From positions 62,001-126,000 of the forward strand of contig NZ_PDIZ01000003.1 in NCBI RefSeq assembly GCF_002563635.1: a stretch of DNA of 64,000 nucleotides, in the 5' to 3' direction. Source of the stretch: Bacillus sp. es.036 (GTDB lineage Bacteria > Bacillota > Bacilli > Bacillales > Guptibacillaceae). The translations under genes and the position numbers were made by a program. Positions 51,306 to 61,140 of the stretch are shown in pieces. The number at the start of each line of letters is the position of its first letter. Position 1 is the stretch's first letter. A model generated the notes under the pieces. It made no database searches, was not told the DNA's origin, and saw nothing but the letters and a program-made list of their open reading frames with translations.

Positions 51306-52067
51306 TTATAAATATCTTGCTATAAAACCAAGTATAACAAGACCGATAAAAATCCCCCAGATAATTTTCCCACCACCAGAAGGTCCAGTTCGGATTTTTC
51401 TTCGCTGCCATCGATTTGGCTTAAAGCGAATTTCTCCACTATCAGCTGTTCGCCTTACGCGAACGATCCCTCGATTAATAAAAGGCTTCGCACCAATTAA
51501 AAGAATAGGTGCAAGTGCCGCTCCTCCAATGAAGCCAAAGAGGTGTCCAAGAATATTAATATTTGGACTAATGAACGTCATGACAAGTCCAATTCCGAGG
51601 ATCATAAGTATGAGTTGGGAATTTGCCTGGTCTATTAATTCTTTGCGATAGAAAGCCATGTAAAAATAGATGCCAAACAATCCAAAAATAGCACCTGAGG
51701 CACCGACATGACTAAAGTTACTATCCTGCAAATAGAATGTAGCGATGTTCGCAATAATCCCAGCCCCAAAATATCCAATCAAGAACTTTGCTTTTCCGAG
51801 CATTTGCTCGAGAGCAGGTCCAAAGAGGTAAAGTGAAAAGGAATTAAAGAGGACGTGGGCAAATCCACCATGAAGGAAGATTGGAGTGATGAGTCTCCAG
51901 TATTCTCCTAGTTCAATTGCTCTGTTGTAACCTACCCCCAACCTGAGTATTGAGAACATTCCAAACAGGTTTACTAGAACGAAGAGGAGGATATGTATAC
52001 CAATAAGTATGGAGATGATAGGATAATAACGAATAAATGAGCGAAAATCTTCATTTCGCACGAACAT
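51306..52067 (-). CDS. Rhomboid-family intramembrane serine protease (YdcA-like)
   Basis: This 253-residue rhomboid protease has six hydrophobic segments, the catalytic serine S124 in VGASGAIFG and histidine H175 in NILGHLFGF, and the HGGFAHVLFN block. ATG at 52067 follows AAAGGTGG; nine extra residues upstream are unsupported. It is divergent from acpS, as in B. subtilis where ydcA occupies this place. Confidence 0.9.
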   Translation of the reverse strand: MFVRNEDFRSFIRYYPIISILIGIHILLFVLVNLFGMFSILRLGVGYNRAIELGEYWRLITPIFLHGGFAHVLFNSFSLYLFGPALEQMLGKAKFLIGYFGAGIIANIATFYLQDSNFSHVGASGAIFGLFGIYFYMAFYRKELIDQANSQLILMILGIGLVMTFISPNINILGHLFGFIGGAALAPILLIGAKPFINRGIVRVRRTADSGEIRFKPNRWQRRKIRTGPSGGGKIIWGIFIGLVILGFIARYL

Positions 52068-52234
52068 ATGTCGACCACCTTTCTTGGAAACCAAAGTGTA
52101 AATGTTAGAATTGACTGCTCGCTTTATATAAAATCGAGATGGTTATTGCTTATAAGTTTAGCATAGCCAAAGGAAAAATCACTATTGAAAACACTATGCT
52201 AACTTTTAATGATTTAGTACGAAGGGGTTGGATC

Positions 52235-52594
52235 ATGATTAAAGGTATCGGGATTGATATGATTGAGCTTGATCGAATAAAAAAAGTCATACAACGAAAT
52301 GCTTCGTTTGCAGAGCGCATTCTAACAGAAAGTGAATTAAGTACTTATTACTTACTTAATGGTCATCGAAGTGTTGAATTTTTGGCTGGCCGTTTTGCTG
52401 CAAAAGAAGCATACGCAAAAGCAAGAGGAACTGGTATCGGGAAACTGAGCTGGCAAGATATTTGTGTACAGAAATCAACTGAAGGTGCTCCTTATATCGA
52501 AACAAAAGAGGAAAATGAGATCGTACATATTTCTATTTCACATACAAAGCAACATGCTGTTGCACAGATCATTATTGAGTGCTCGTCAAGCTAG
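52235..52594 (+). CDS. acpS: Holo-[acyl-carrier-protein] synthase
   Basis: AcpS transfers 4'-phosphopantetheine from CoA to the serine of acyl carrier protein. The 119-residue protein starts IKGIGIDMIELDRI and has FLAGRFAAKEAYAKA, with the Mg-binding Asp and Glu of the family. ATG at 52235 follows AAGGGG and gives the usual length; a longer reading is unsupported. It begins the acpS-nnrDE-lolA-like-alr group. Confidence 0.95.
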   Translation: MIKGIGIDMIELDRIKKVIQRNASFAERILTESELSTYYLLNGHRSVEFLAGRFAAKEAYAKARGTGIGKLSWQDICVQKSTEGAPYIETKEENEIVHISISHTKQHAVAQIIIECSSS

Positions 52595-52651
52595 TCTGCA
52601 TATGATGGAGACTTGCCTCATATAATTTACCACGGTCAGGAGGGACCTGTT

Positions 52652-54181
52652 GTGAGAATCGTATCCGGAGAAGAAATGTATGAAGCGGACCGGTTTGCCA
52701 TGGAGGAGATTGGAATAGCTGGTGCTATGTTAATGGAGAACGCAGGGAAATCTCTATTTGAAGCGATGAAAAGCAAACTTCATAAGAATGAGCGTATGGC
52801 GCTGTTAATCGGCACAGGGAATAATGGAGGCGACGGTTTTGTACTTGGAAGGTATTTGAAAGAGCATGGGTATGATGTTGATCTTTGGTTAATTCCCTCA
52901 TACTCAAAAGTAAAGGGAGATGCTAAAACCCATCTAGCTATCTTTCAAAATCTGACCTACACGTGGAAACCGTATGAAGATGGCAAAGCATTTGTAGAAT
53001 CACTTCCCGAGTATGGGGTTATCATTGATTGCTTACTAGGGCTCGGTTTATCTGGTGCTGTTCGTCAACCATATGATGATGTCATTAGGCTAGTGAATCA
53101 AACTCGTGCGACGGTTTTGTCAGTCGATCTTCCAAGTGGTTTACAGGCAAATGGTGGTTACAAAGAGGAGTGCGAGCCTATTCGTGCTGATTATACGTAT
53201 ACTATTCAATGCCCGAAGCTTGGAGCTTATCTTTACCCTGATGCTGAATTTTATGGAGAATTGGAGATTGTTGATATCGGTCTTCCACAAGCAGCTTTTT
53301 CATCAAGCGATAGAGTACTCTGGCAAAAATCAGACGTACATCGCACGCTTTCTGATCGATCGGCATCCTCTCATAAAGGAAGCCATGGAAAAGGTCTGGT
53401 AATTGGCGGATCAAGAGGAATGGTTGGCGCACCAATTATGACAGCGAAAGCAGCCTATCGAAGCGGAGCCGGTTTAATACAAGTTTCTGTTCCTGAGGAA
53501 ATCCTGTCGATGACAGCTGGTGCCGTAGTTGAAACGATTTTTCAGGGGTATCCATCGCGTAATGGATTTTTCTCTGGTGAGGTGCCTGAGGATCTCGCAC
53601 CATTTGACGGAATCGCGGTTGGTCCGGGTCTTGGAAGACAACCAGGGTGCAAACAAATCGTTGAAACGATGTTAGCGACAGATTCGCTCCTCATTTTGGA
53701 CGCAGATGCCTTGTACCACTTAGCTGAGTTGAAAGAGCGCCTTAAGGCAAGAGAAGCACCAACTGTTTTGACACCTCATCCTGGTGAGATGGCGAGGTTA
53801 ACTGGGCTGTCGATCAAGGAAGTGCAAAGGAAGCGATTCGACATCTCGCGAGCATTTGCTAAAGAGTTCGGTGTTTATCTTGTTTTAAAAGGCCCTTATA
53901 CGATTGTAACTGCTCCTGATGGAAGTCAATATGTGAATACAACAGGTAATCCTGCGCTCGCTAAGGGTGGATCTGGTGACGTTTTAACTGGCATGATTCT
54001 TGCCTTTGTCATGCACAGCGCGTCTCTTCAAGAGGGGATAAGCAATGCCGTTTATTTACACGGTCAATCAGCAGATACTCTAGTGCAAACCGCTCATTCT
54101 ACTCTTGATGTACTGGCAACTGACGTCATTGCTACAATACCAACCGTTCTGCATTCATTTCTCGAGCAACACCACGGATAG
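52652..54181 (+). CDS. nnrDE: Bifunctional NAD(P)H-hydrate epimerase and ADP-dependent dehydratase
   Basis: This enzyme repairs damaged NADHX/NADPHX. The 509-residue protein has an N-terminal epimerase domain (about 1-215, with ENAGKSLF and GTGNNGGDGFVLGRYL) and a C-terminal ribokinase-like dehydratase (KGSHGKGLVIGGS, TPHPGEMARL and GGSGDVLTGMI). GTG at 52652 lies seven bases after AGGAGGG. It directly follows acpS. Confidence 0.93.
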   Translation: MRIVSGEEMYEADRFAMEEIGIAGAMLMENAGKSLFEAMKSKLHKNERMALLIGTGNNGGDGFVLGRYLKEHGYDVDLWLIPSYSKVKGDAKTHLAIFQNLTYTWKPYEDGKAFVESLPEYGVIIDCLLGLGLSGAVRQPYDDVIRLVNQTRATVLSVDLPSGLQANGGYKEECEPIRADYTYTIQCPKLGAYLYPDAEFYGELEIVDIGLPQAAFSSSDRVLWQKSDVHRTLSDRSASSHKGSHGKGLVIGGSRGMVGAPIMTAKAAYRSGAGLIQVSVPEEILSMTAGAVVETIFQGYPSRNGFFSGEVPEDLAPFDGIAVGPGLGRQPGCKQIVETMLATDSLLILDADALYHLAELKERLKAREAPTVLTPHPGEMARLTGLSIKEVQRKRFDISRAFAKEFGVYLVLKGPYTIVTAPDGSQYVNTTGNPALAKGGSGDVLTGMILAFVMHSASLQEGISNAVYLHGQSADTLVQTAHSTLDVLATDVIATIPTVLHSFLEQHHG

Positions 54182-54243
54182 GTTTTTCACCATACAGGAA
54201 CCTCCTTTGTCGTTTTAAATGAGGCAAAGGAGTTGGGGATAGA

Positions 54244-55245
54244 GTGAAAAAGTTCGGTGCAGTTTTATTAATTGGGATATTGATTGCGGTACTTGCAGGT
54301 TGCGGACAAAAAAGTCAGGAAGATGTGGTTAATGCCCTTGATAAGAAATTGAACGAAATGGAAGGGTATAAAGTTAACGCAAAAATGACGCTTGAAACAG
54401 GAGAAGAACCACAGCGTTACGATGTAGAGATCTGGTACCAAAAGCCATCTTATTATCGAGTTGAATTGAAAAACGAATCAAAAGAGCAAAGTCAAATTAT
54501 CTTGCGAAATGATGAAGGAGTTTTTGTTCTCACCCCCGCATTGAATAAAAGTTTTCGATTCCAAAGTGATTGGCCTGAAAATGGTAGCCAGGCCTATCTG
54601 TATAATACGCTCGTGCAGGATATTTTAAATGATTCAGGAGCTCAATTCGAAGCGAAGGAAAATGATTATGTTTTTACAACGAAAACAAATTACCAAAACA
54701 AGAACTTATCGACCCAATCGATTCAATTAAATAAAAAGGACCTTGCACCAGAAAAAGTAACCATTATGAATCAAGATCAAAAGCCTCTTGTTGATATTGA
54801 ATTTTCGGATATGAAATTCAATGCTTCTTTTGATAAAGGTGCTTTTGATATGGAGCGAAACATGACTGCTGCTCAACTGGAAGTGCCGGTGCTTGCAACT
54901 ACGAATGAGCCTTTTGAAGTTGTGTATCCAATGTATGAGCCGCAAGGAACTGGTTTAACTGATGAGAAAGAAGTGGCAACCAATAAAGTCATGCTAAGTT
55001 TTACGGGAGAAAAATCTTTCACGTTAATAGAAGAGAAAAGTGAGGCTGCTGTTGAAACGAGTGCTCCTGTTAATGTAAGTGGCGGGCAACCCATTGATTT
55101 AGGTTTTACGATGGGAGTTATGACTGATACGACTGTCTCCTGGCATCACAATGGAGTTGATTTCTTCCTTGCGTCAGATGATTTATCTCAAGAAGAAATG
55201 GCTGCCGTAGCGAGGTCTGTGTACGGCATGACGGAAATTAAATAA
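54244..55245 (+). CDS. ydcC: LolA-like lipoprotein YdcC
   Basis: This 333-residue lipoprotein has the lipobox LAGC (C20) and an outer-membrane-lipoprotein-carrier (LolA) type beta fold of the YdcC/sporulation family. It starts at a GTG with AAAGGAG upstream. Gram-positive members are outside the membrane and not well understood; B. subtilis YdcC is in the same position before alr. A terminator follows. Confidence 0.87.
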   Translation: MKKFGAVLLIGILIAVLAGCGQKSQEDVVNALDKKLNEMEGYKVNAKMTLETGEEPQRYDVEIWYQKPSYYRVELKNESKEQSQIILRNDEGVFVLTPALNKSFRFQSDWPENGSQAYLYNTLVQDILNDSGAQFEAKENDYVFTTKTNYQNKNLSTQSIQLNKKDLAPEKVTIMNQDQKPLVDIEFSDMKFNASFDKGAFDMERNMTAAQLEVPVLATTNEPFEVVYPMYEPQGTGLTDEKEVATNKVMLSFTGEKSFTLIEEKSEAAVETSAPVNVSGGQPIDLGFTMGVMTDTTVSWHHNGVDFFLASDDLSQEEMAAVARSVYGMTEIK

Positions 55246-55252
55246 TACTTCA

Positions 55253-55290
55253 AAGAGGTTCAGCTATGACAAATGGCTGGACCTTTTTTG
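55253..55290 (+). terminator. Terminator of ydcC
   Basis: AGGTTCAGCT and GGCTGGACCT pair over ten positions with G-T pairs and are followed by six T residues. Confidence 0.78.
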
Positions 55291-55334
55291 GAAATATGAA
55301 GTACCCAACCCACCACATTAGAGATCCGCCTTAA

Positions 55335-55367
55335 GCTTGTCGGGGATAAACAAGACGCTTGCGCTTT
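55335..55367 (+). repeat. Solo unit of the dispersed repeat
   Basis: This 33-nt stretch starts CTTGTCG and ends TGCGCTTTT, and aligns with the right-hand unit of the element at 25512-25666. It lacks the hairpin and second unit. It lies between the ydcC terminator and alr. Confidence 0.5.
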
Positions 55368-55422
55368 TCTTAAAATCTCCTAAAATAGAGGGCAGAGTGT
55401 ATTGTTGTGGGAGGAAGTTGGA

Positions 55423-56589
55423 ATGGACAATCAAGTGTTTTATCGTGGGACATGGGCTGAGGTAGACCTCGATGCTATCGAAGAGAATGTAAAGTCTTAT
55501 AAACGATACGTATCGGATGAAGTAGGGATTATGGCTGTTGTGAAAGCCAACGGATATGGACATGGAGCGGTTGCAGTTGCCGAGAAGGCTTTACACGCTG
55601 GGGCTGACTATTTAGCGGTAGCGATTTTAGACGAAGCGATTGCTCTACGAGAAGCAGGCATTCAAGCTCCTATTCTTGTATTGGGATGGGTGCCGCCTAT
55701 TTATGCTAAAGTAGCGGCTGTGAATGAGATCACCCTTACTGTTTTTCAAGAAAAATGGTTAGAGGAAGCTTTTGCAGTATTGGACGGAATGCTGCTGAAC
55801 GTGCATCTAAAAATAGACACTGGTATGGGACGACTTGGCATTAAGGGAAAAAAGGAAGCCAAGCAAATCATTGAGTGTTTGAATACCTTTGCTTCATTTC
55901 ATATAGAAGGTTTTTATACACATTTTGCAACAGCAGATGAGCCTAGTAATTCTTTTATTGAAACGCAGATAAAGAAATTTGAAGACATCACTTCCTTTCT
56001 TAAGGAGAATGGTTTGCAACCAAAGTGGATCCATCTTGGAAATAGCGCTGGATCGTTACGTGTTCCCGAACGGATTGGCAATCTTATTCGTCTAGGCATT
56101 TCGATGTATGGGCTAAGTCCCTCTCAAGAAATGAAGCCAATACTACCTTTTGCATTAAAGCCTGCGTTTTGCCTCTATAGCCAGCTTGTGCACGTAAAGA
56201 AAATGAAGGCTGGAGAACCGATTAGCTATGGTTCTACGTATCACACGGCTGAAGGTGAATGGATTGGAACGATTCCGATTGGATATGCTGATGGATGGAT
56301 ACGCAAGCTAGGTAAAGCGTATGTGCTCGTAAACGGTGAGCGTGCTCCGATCGTAGGGCGTATTTGTATGGATCAATTCATGGTTCGCTTGCCTTCGCAA
56401 GTAGAGGTTGGTACGAAGGTGACGCTGATAGGAACAGAGGGCGCAGAAGAAATTACAATAGATGACATTGCTGAGCGACTTGAGACGATAAACTATGAAA
56501 TTCCTTGTATGATTGGACCGCGTGTTCCGAGACTTTTTCTCGAAAATGGAGAAAAAAAAGGCGTAATGAATACAATTTTAAAAAAATAG
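55423..56589 (+). CDS. alr: Alanine racemase
   Basis: Alr interconverts L- and D-alanine for peptidoglycan. The 388-residue PLP enzyme has the lysine K41 in AVVKANGYGHG, the HLKIDTGMGRLG block, and the SYGSTYHT stretch. ATG at 55423 follows GGGAGGAAG. Position between the LolA-like gene and the mazEF pair is as in B. subtilis. Confidence 0.96.
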   Translation: MDNQVFYRGTWAEVDLDAIEENVKSYKRYVSDEVGIMAVVKANGYGHGAVAVAEKALHAGADYLAVAILDEAIALREAGIQAPILVLGWVPPIYAKVAAVNEITLTVFQEKWLEEAFAVLDGMLLNVHLKIDTGMGRLGIKGKKEAKQIIECLNTFASFHIEGFYTHFATADEPSNSFIETQIKKFEDITSFLKENGLQPKWIHLGNSAGSLRVPERIGNLIRLGISMYGLSPSQEMKPILPFALKPAFCLYSQLVHVKKMKAGEPISYGSTYHTAEGEWIGTIPIGYADGWIRKLGKAYVLVNGERAPIVGRICMDQFMVRLPSQVEVGTKVTLIGTEGAEEITIDDIAERLETINYEIPCMIGPRVPRLFLENGEKKGVMNTILKK

Positions 56590-56646
56590 TAAAATAAAAG
56601 AAGGATTTTGCAAGAATATGATGAAATAGTCTTGTGGAAAGTTGTT

Positions 56647-56675
56647 TTGCAATGCGTCGCGCGCAATGGTAAGAT
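56647..56675 (+). promoter_or_regulatory. Candidate promoter of mazEF
   Basis: TTGCAA, 17 bp, and TAAGAT form a moderate sigma-A match 48 bp before the antitoxin start. Confidence 0.45.
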
Positions 56676-56723
56676 TAATGGTGGAATACAATATGAGTAG
56701 CAGTGCTTCGGAGGTGTATGTTT

Positions 56724-57002
56724 GTGTCAGAGGCAAACAAAAAATCGATTGTTGTAACTCTCCCACAACATATTTTAAATGAGGTGGATGGTATTATTCA
56801 ACAGGAACAGCTTGATCGTAACGAGTTCATATCACAGGCCACGACAATGTATATTCGCGAACGAAAGAAGCGACAAATTCGTGATGCCATGCGCCAGGGA
56901 TACATGGAGATGGCTAAGATTAATTTGAACCTTGCAGCAGAAGCCTTTCTTGTTGAGGAGGAAGCAGAGCACACCGTGGACCGCTTAGTAAGCGGGGTGT
57001 AG
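56724..57002 (+). CDS. ndoAI: Antitoxin MazE (EndoAI/NdoAI)
   Basis: This 92-residue ribbon-helix-helix antitoxin neutralises the MazF endoribonuclease. It has the DNA-binding pattern [17 protein letters not shown] and RNEFISQA, and the [18 protein letters not shown] region of the B. subtilis antitoxin. GTG at 56724 is nine bases from GGAGG and gives the family N-terminus; an ATG two codons earlier is too close. It is followed at four bases by the toxin gene. Confidence 0.93.
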   Translation: MSEANKKSIVVTLPQHILNEVDGIIQQEQLDRNEFISQATTMYIRERKKRQIRDAMRQGYMEMAKINLNLAAEAFLVEEEAEHTVDRLVSGV

Positions 57003-57006
57003 TGGC

Positions 57007-57357
57007 TTGATTGTCAAACGAGGTGATGTGTATTTTGCTGACCTTTCTCCTGTTGTAGGTTCTGAACAAGGTGGCGTAAGACCCGTCTTGATTATTCAGA
57101 ACGACATTGGGAATCGTTTTAGTCCTACTGTCATTGTTGCTGCAATCACTGCGCAAATTCAGAAAGCAAAGCTTCCCACACATGTCGAAATCGATGCGAA
57201 GCGCTATGGATTTGAACGTGATTCGGTTATACTGCTAGAACAAATCCGTACTATTGATAAACAGCGTCTAACTGATAAAATCACTCACCTTGATGAGGGT
57301 ATGATGCAAAGGGTACAAGAAGCTTTGCAAATCAGCCTTGGACTTATTGATTTTTGA
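57007..57357 (+). CDS. ndoA: Endoribonuclease toxin MazF (EndoA/NdoA)
   Basis: MazF cuts mRNA at UACAU in B. subtilis. The 116-residue protein starts [20 protein letters not shown] and has the RPVLIIQND and TVIVAAITA blocks, nearly identical to the B. subtilis enzyme, so the same specificity is likely. It starts at TTG, with a GGGGTG ribosome site overlapping the antitoxin end. Confidence 0.96.
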   Translation: MIVKRGDVYFADLSPVVGSEQGGVRPVLIIQNDIGNRFSPTVIVAAITAQIQKAKLPTHVEIDAKRYGFERDSVILLEQIRTIDKQRLTDKITHLDEGMMQRVQEALQISLGLIDF

Positions 57358-57378
57358 AAACGTATAATACCCAAACGA

Positions 57379-57404
57379 AGCTGCTCCTATGAGCAGTTTT
57401 TTTT
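57379..57404 (+). terminator. Terminator of mazEF
   Basis: CTGCTC and GAGCAG pair around CTAT, followed by eight T residues. Confidence 0.85.
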
Positions 57405-57633
57405 ATATCAATCCATTCAAACGTAAGTTAATTATTGGGAATATTAGTCACATAAACCCCTTTAATCCCGAACATTTAGTAGTGAGGACAGCAGGGAATT
57501 TTCTAGTTATGTCGAAAAGTGTGTTAAGATGAAAATGATGTAATGTGCTAAGACTACGAAAGCATAATTATTGCGAGACGTTCCATGCAATGAGAAGATA
57601 AATGAATGTAGAAAGATCGTAGGGAGGAGCAAG

Positions 57634-58455
57634 ATGGACAAGTTAGTCATACAATTATTGAATGAAAGTCGTGAACGAATCTACACCAGGTGGATGGATG
57701 AGATGGAGAGGGTTCGTGATGAGCATCGGCTACAATCAATAACGGATACAGCCTATGAAAAAACGAACAAAGAGCTTTTTGAAATCATTTACACGCATAT
57801 CGAGCAAAATGTTCATAAGCCAACAGATCGAATGACAGAGTTTGCTGAACATCTAATGAAGATTGGTTGGAGACTTAGCTATATAACGCAAGGTTTGCAA
57901 AACTTCCGTCGAATTATTTTAGCAGTTCTATTAGATGCGAATCAATCGAATGAAAAAGTATACAGTATGTATGATGAAATTGATCGTTGGATTGACCCTA
58001 TTGTGAACCAGCTGATTAATGAAAGTGCAAAGAACTGGGAAAACACAGTTTCTATTCAAAAGGTCGCTCTTCAAGAATTGTCGGCACCGCTTATTCCGGT
58101 ATTTGAGAATATTAGTGTCATGCCACTGATCGGAACCATTGATACTGAGCGAGCAAAGCTGATCATGGAGAATTTGTTAACCGGTGTAATTAAACATCGA
58201 TCACAAGTGGTCCTTATTGATATTACTGGAGTGCCTGTAGTCGATACAATGGTAGCTCATCATATTATACAGGCAGCAGAAGCAGTTCGTCTCGTTGGGG
58301 CGCAGTGTATTCTAGTTGGAATTAGACCGGAAATTGCTCAAACAATCGTTAACCTGGGGATCGATCTTGGTCAATTCCCGACGAAAAGCACGTTATTTAA
58401 AGGCATGAAAACTGCATTAGAAATGACAAAACGCAAAATGATTGAGATTGAGTAA
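57634..58455 (+). CDS. rsbRA: Stressosome sensor RsbRA
   Basis: RsbRA is a stressosome scaffold and sensor protein controlling sigma-B. The 273-residue protein has an N-terminal globin-like domain without haem (about 1-135) and a C-terminal STAS domain. The two phosphorylation sites of B. subtilis RsbRA fall at the same numbers, T171 (IDT) and T205 (VVDT). ATG at 57634 follows GGGAGGAG; 21 further residues upstream in frame are unsupported. It heads rsbR-rsbS-rsbT-rsbU. Confidence 0.96.
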   Translation: MDKLVIQLLNESRERIYTRWMDEMERVRDEHRLQSITDTAYEKTNKELFEIIYTHIEQNVHKPTDRMTEFAEHLMKIGWRLSYITQGLQNFRRIILAVLLDANQSNEKVYSMYDEIDRWIDPIVNQLINESAKNWENTVSIQKVALQELSAPLIPVFENISVMPLIGTIDTERAKLIMENLLTGVIKHRSQVVLIDITGVPVVDTMVAHHIIQAAEAVRLVGAQCILVGIRPEIAQTIVNLGIDLGQFPTKSTLFKGMKTALEMTKRKMIEIE

Positions 58456-58467
58456 GGGGGGAAGACA

Positions 58468-58824
58468 ATGCGAATTCCTATATTAAAATTGAATCAATAT
58501 TTACTAATTACAATTCAAGTTGATCTCGATGACAAAACAGCACTTCAATTTCAGGAGGATTTGCTCGAGAAGATTCATGAAACAGGAGCAAAAGGCGTTG
58601 TAATTGATTTAACATCTGTCGATATGATTGACTCCTTCATTGCTAAAGTTTTAGGCGATGTGGTGCGCATGTCAAATTTAATGGGGGCAAAAGTAGTGCT
58701 GACAGGAATCCAACCTGCTGTTGCTATTACGCTAATTGATTTAGGTATTATGATGAAAAACGTCCCAACTGCATTAGATTTAGAACAGGGGTTAGAGAAA
58801 TTACAACAGGAATTGGGGGGATAA
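58468..58824 (+). CDS. rsbS: Stressosome antagonist RsbS
   Basis: RsbS is a single STAS-domain protein that binds RsbT in the stressosome. The 118-residue protein has the phospho-serine S56 in [13 protein letters not shown], corresponding to S59 of the slightly longer B. subtilis protein. AGGGGGGAAG precedes the ATG. Confidence 0.96.
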   Translation: MRIPILKLNQYLLITIQVDLDDKTALQFQEDLLEKIHETGAKGVVIDLTSVDMIDSFIAKVLGDVVRMSNLMGAKVVLTGIQPAVAITLIDLGIMMKNVPTALDLEQGLEKLQQELGG

Positions 58825-58827
58825 GTT

Positions 58828-59229
58828 ATGAATATCCAATCCTGTGTGGAAGTACGAAATGAGTGGGATATCGTGACAGCGAGGCAGTCTGGTAGGAATA
58901 TTGCTAAAGAACTTGGCTTCGGTACGGTCGATCAAGCTCGCATTACCACGGCTATTTCTGAACTCGCGCGTAACATATACCTCTATGCTGGAAGTGGCGA
59001 AGTAGCCATTGAACGTGTAGAAAACGGTGGAAAATTTGGTCTTAAAATTGAAGCTTCCGACTCGGGCCCAGGAATAAAAGACATTAGAAAAGTAATGGAA
59101 GATGGTTTTACAACCTCTGGTGGTCTTGGAGCTGGTTTACCTGGTGTTAAACGATTGATGGATGAGTTTACAATTGATTCGAAAGAGAACGAAGGTACAG
59201 TTATCACTTCTATTAAATGGCTCCGTTAA
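58828..59229 (+). CDS. rsbT: Serine/threonine kinase RsbT
   Basis: RsbT phosphorylates RsbS and RsbR and, once free, activates RsbU. The 133-residue GHKL-fold kinase has SELARNIYLYA (N-box), DSGPGI (G1) and GGLGAGLPGVKRLMDE (G2). It begins three bases after rsbS. Confidence 0.96.
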   Translation: MNIQSCVEVRNEWDIVTARQSGRNIAKELGFGTVDQARITTAISELARNIYLYAGSGEVAIERVENGGKFGLKIEASDSGPGIKDIRKVMEDGFTTSGGLGAGLPGVKRLMDEFTIDSKENEGTVITSIKWLR

Positions 59230-59245
59230 GGAGGGATCGAGCATA

Positions 59246-60256
59246 ATGGACGACCGAGATCTTCAATATCAAAAGTATAAAGCAATATTAGAAAATTATT
59301 TAGAAGAGCAATCTGAGCAAACCTTATATAAGGGACAGCAGTTTAGTCGGAAGATGATTGAACAAAAGATCTCCCCTGAAGAAGCAGTTAGTCTCCATGT
59401 AAGTGTTCTAGAGGAACTATTTCCTGATATTCCTGAGCCGCTTAAAAACTCGTATGATTTTTTGCTTGAAATGATGATTGGGTACGGATTCGCCTATCGA
59501 GAGCATCAAAGTCTTCGTAGTCGACAGCAGCAGTTGGAATCTGAAATTGAAATTGCTGCAAATATGCAACAAACGTTACTAGCGGGCGATAAACCTGAAG
59601 TACCCAATCTTGATATTGGTGCCATTAATAAACCCGCCCAGAAAATGAGCGGGGATTACTATCACTTTGTTCAAGACGAGAATAATTGTGTAAGTGTAGC
59701 GATTGCAGATGTCATTGGAAAAGGTATTCCTGCCGCACTTTGTATGAGTATGATTAAGTACACAATGGATAGCGCACCAGAGCAGCGAATGCAGCCTGGA
59801 GCTGTTCTTGAGAACCTTAATCGCGTAGTGGAACAAAATGTTGATCCTAATATGTTTATTACGATGTTTTATGGATTGTATGATCCAAGGGTGCATTCAT
59901 TTTATTACGCTGGAGCCGGTCATGAGCCGGGCTTTTTTTACGATGCGGAAAAGGATGAATTTGAAGAGCTCTTTACAAAAGGACTAGTGCTTGGTGTCTC
60001 AAAGAAAACATCCTATCAAGAATATCAGCGCGTACTTAATGGAAATGATATGGTTATCATGCTTTCTGACGGTGTTACAGAATGCCGTTCAACAAATGGT
60101 TTTATTGAACGGGATGAAATCGTAGCGTTGATTCGTAAATATATTCACCTCTCAGCACAAGAAATTGTGGAAGAGGTTTACCGAGAACTTGAGCGTCTGC
60201 AGGAGTTTGAACTCAGAGATGATTTCACTCTGGTTATTTTAAGACGCGAGGTTTAA
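59246..60256 (+). CDS. rsbU: PP2C-type phosphatase RsbU
   Basis: RsbU dephosphorylates RsbV~P when bound by RsbT. The 336-residue protein has an N-terminal helical RsbT-binding domain (about 1-85), a short coil, and a PPM/PP2C domain with MSGDYYHF, VAIADVIGKGIPAAL and MLSDGVTE. ATG at 59246 follows AAGGAGGG; a longer reading from inside rsbT was rejected. The sigma-B promoter begins at its stop codon. Confidence 0.95.
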   Translation: MDDRDLQYQKYKAILENYLEEQSEQTLYKGQQFSRKMIEQKISPEEAVSLHVSVLEELFPDIPEPLKNSYDFLLEMMIGYGFAYREHQSLRSRQQQLESEIEIAANMQQTLLAGDKPEVPNLDIGAINKPAQKMSGDYYHFVQDENNCVSVAIADVIGKGIPAALCMSMIKYTMDSAPEQRMQPGAVLENLNRVVEQNVDPNMFITMFYGLYDPRVHSFYYAGAGHEPGFFYDAEKDEFEELFTKGLVLGVSKKTSYQEYQRVLNGNDMVIMLSDGVTECRSTNGFIERDEIVALIRKYIHLSAQEIVEEVYRELERLQEFELRDDFTLVILRREV

Positions 60257-60276
60257 CTTCTTTCTAAAAGTGGAAT
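60251..60276 (+). promoter_or_regulatory. Sigma-B promoter of rsbV-rsbW-sigB-rsbX
   Basis: GTTTAA, 14 bp, and TGGAAT fit the sigma-B consensus GTTTAA-N12-15-GGGWAT with one mismatch. Location between rsbU and rsbV is exactly where the autoregulatory sigma-B promoter lies in B. subtilis. Confidence 0.75.
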
Positions 60277-60331
60277 AAGGAAATAATGACTTTAACTAAT
60301 AATTAGAAGCAACCTAACAGGGGGTAATGTT

Positions 60332-60661
60332 ATGAATTTACAGATCAAACAAGAAGATCATGAGAATACACATCATTTACATATAGGTGGAGAGATTGAC
60401 GCGTACACAGCGCCACAGTTAAGAGAGGCTTTACTTCCGCTAACTGGAAAAGAAGGTCATGAAACGCTCGTTCATCTTGGTGATGTTAATTATATGGATA
60501 GCACAGGTTTAGGTGTATTTGTTGGTGCGCTGAAATCTTCCAAAGAGCACGGTAGCTCGTTGAAACTAACTGGAATGACTTCACGCGTTCAGCGTCTATT
60601 TGAAATCACTGGACTTGATGAAGTGATTGACATTGAAGACGTAAAGGGGGGATCAAAGTGA
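60332..60661 (+). CDS. rsbV: Anti-anti-sigma factor RsbV
   Basis: RsbV releases SigB by binding RsbW when unphosphorylated. The 109-residue STAS protein has the phospho-serine in NYMDSTGLGVFVGAL (S56). CAGGGGGT precedes its ATG. Its stop overlaps the rsbW start. Confidence 0.96.
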   Translation: MNLQIKQEDHENTHHLHIGGEIDAYTAPQLREALLPLTGKEGHETLVHLGDVNYMDSTGLGVFVGALKSSKEHGSSLKLTGMTSRVQRLFEITGLDEVIDIEDVKGGSK

Positions 60662-61140
60662 TAAACATTTCAGATTTTGTTGAAATGAAAATCCCTGCTC
60701 AAGCAGAATTTGTTGGTGTAACAAGATTAACGGTTTCTGGAATTGCGAATCGCATGGGCTACTCCTATGATGAAATCGAGGACATTAAAATAGCACTATC
60801 AGAAGCATGTACAAACGCTGTTAACCACGCATATAAAGAAGATGAAAAAGGACAAATTACCATTGGGTTTGGTATTTATGAAGACCGTTTAGAAATGATG
60901 GTCCTTGATCGTGGACAAAGCTTCGACTATACAAAGGTTTCTGAAAAACTAGGACCGGTTGATAGCGACAAGTCAGTTGAACAACTCAGTGAGGGAGGAT
61001 TGGGACTCTTTCTGATTGAATCACTAATGGACAAAGTGGAAATCAGTGGAGAGGACGGAGTAGTAGTCATGATGACAAAGTTCCTCCACAGAGATGGGGT
61101 GGAAGTAGATGCCGACACAATCTCATCATCCCCGCAATAA
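60658..61140 (+). CDS. rsbW: Anti-sigma-B factor and RsbV kinase RsbW
   Basis: RsbW binds SigB or phosphorylates RsbV. The 160-residue GHKL kinase has ALSEACTNAVNHAY (N-box), LDRGQSFD (G1) and SEGGLGLFLIESLMD (G2). It starts at a GTG overlapping the rsbV stop by four bases, and its end overlaps sigB by 32 bases. Confidence 0.96.
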   Translation: MINISDFVEMKIPAQAEFVGVTRLTVSGIANRMGYSYDEIEDIKIALSEACTNAVNHAYKEDEKGQITIGFGIYEDRLEMMVLDRGQSFDYTKVSEKLGPVDSDKSVEQLSEGGLGLFLIESLMDKVEISGEDGVVVMMTKFLHRDGVEVDADTISSSPQ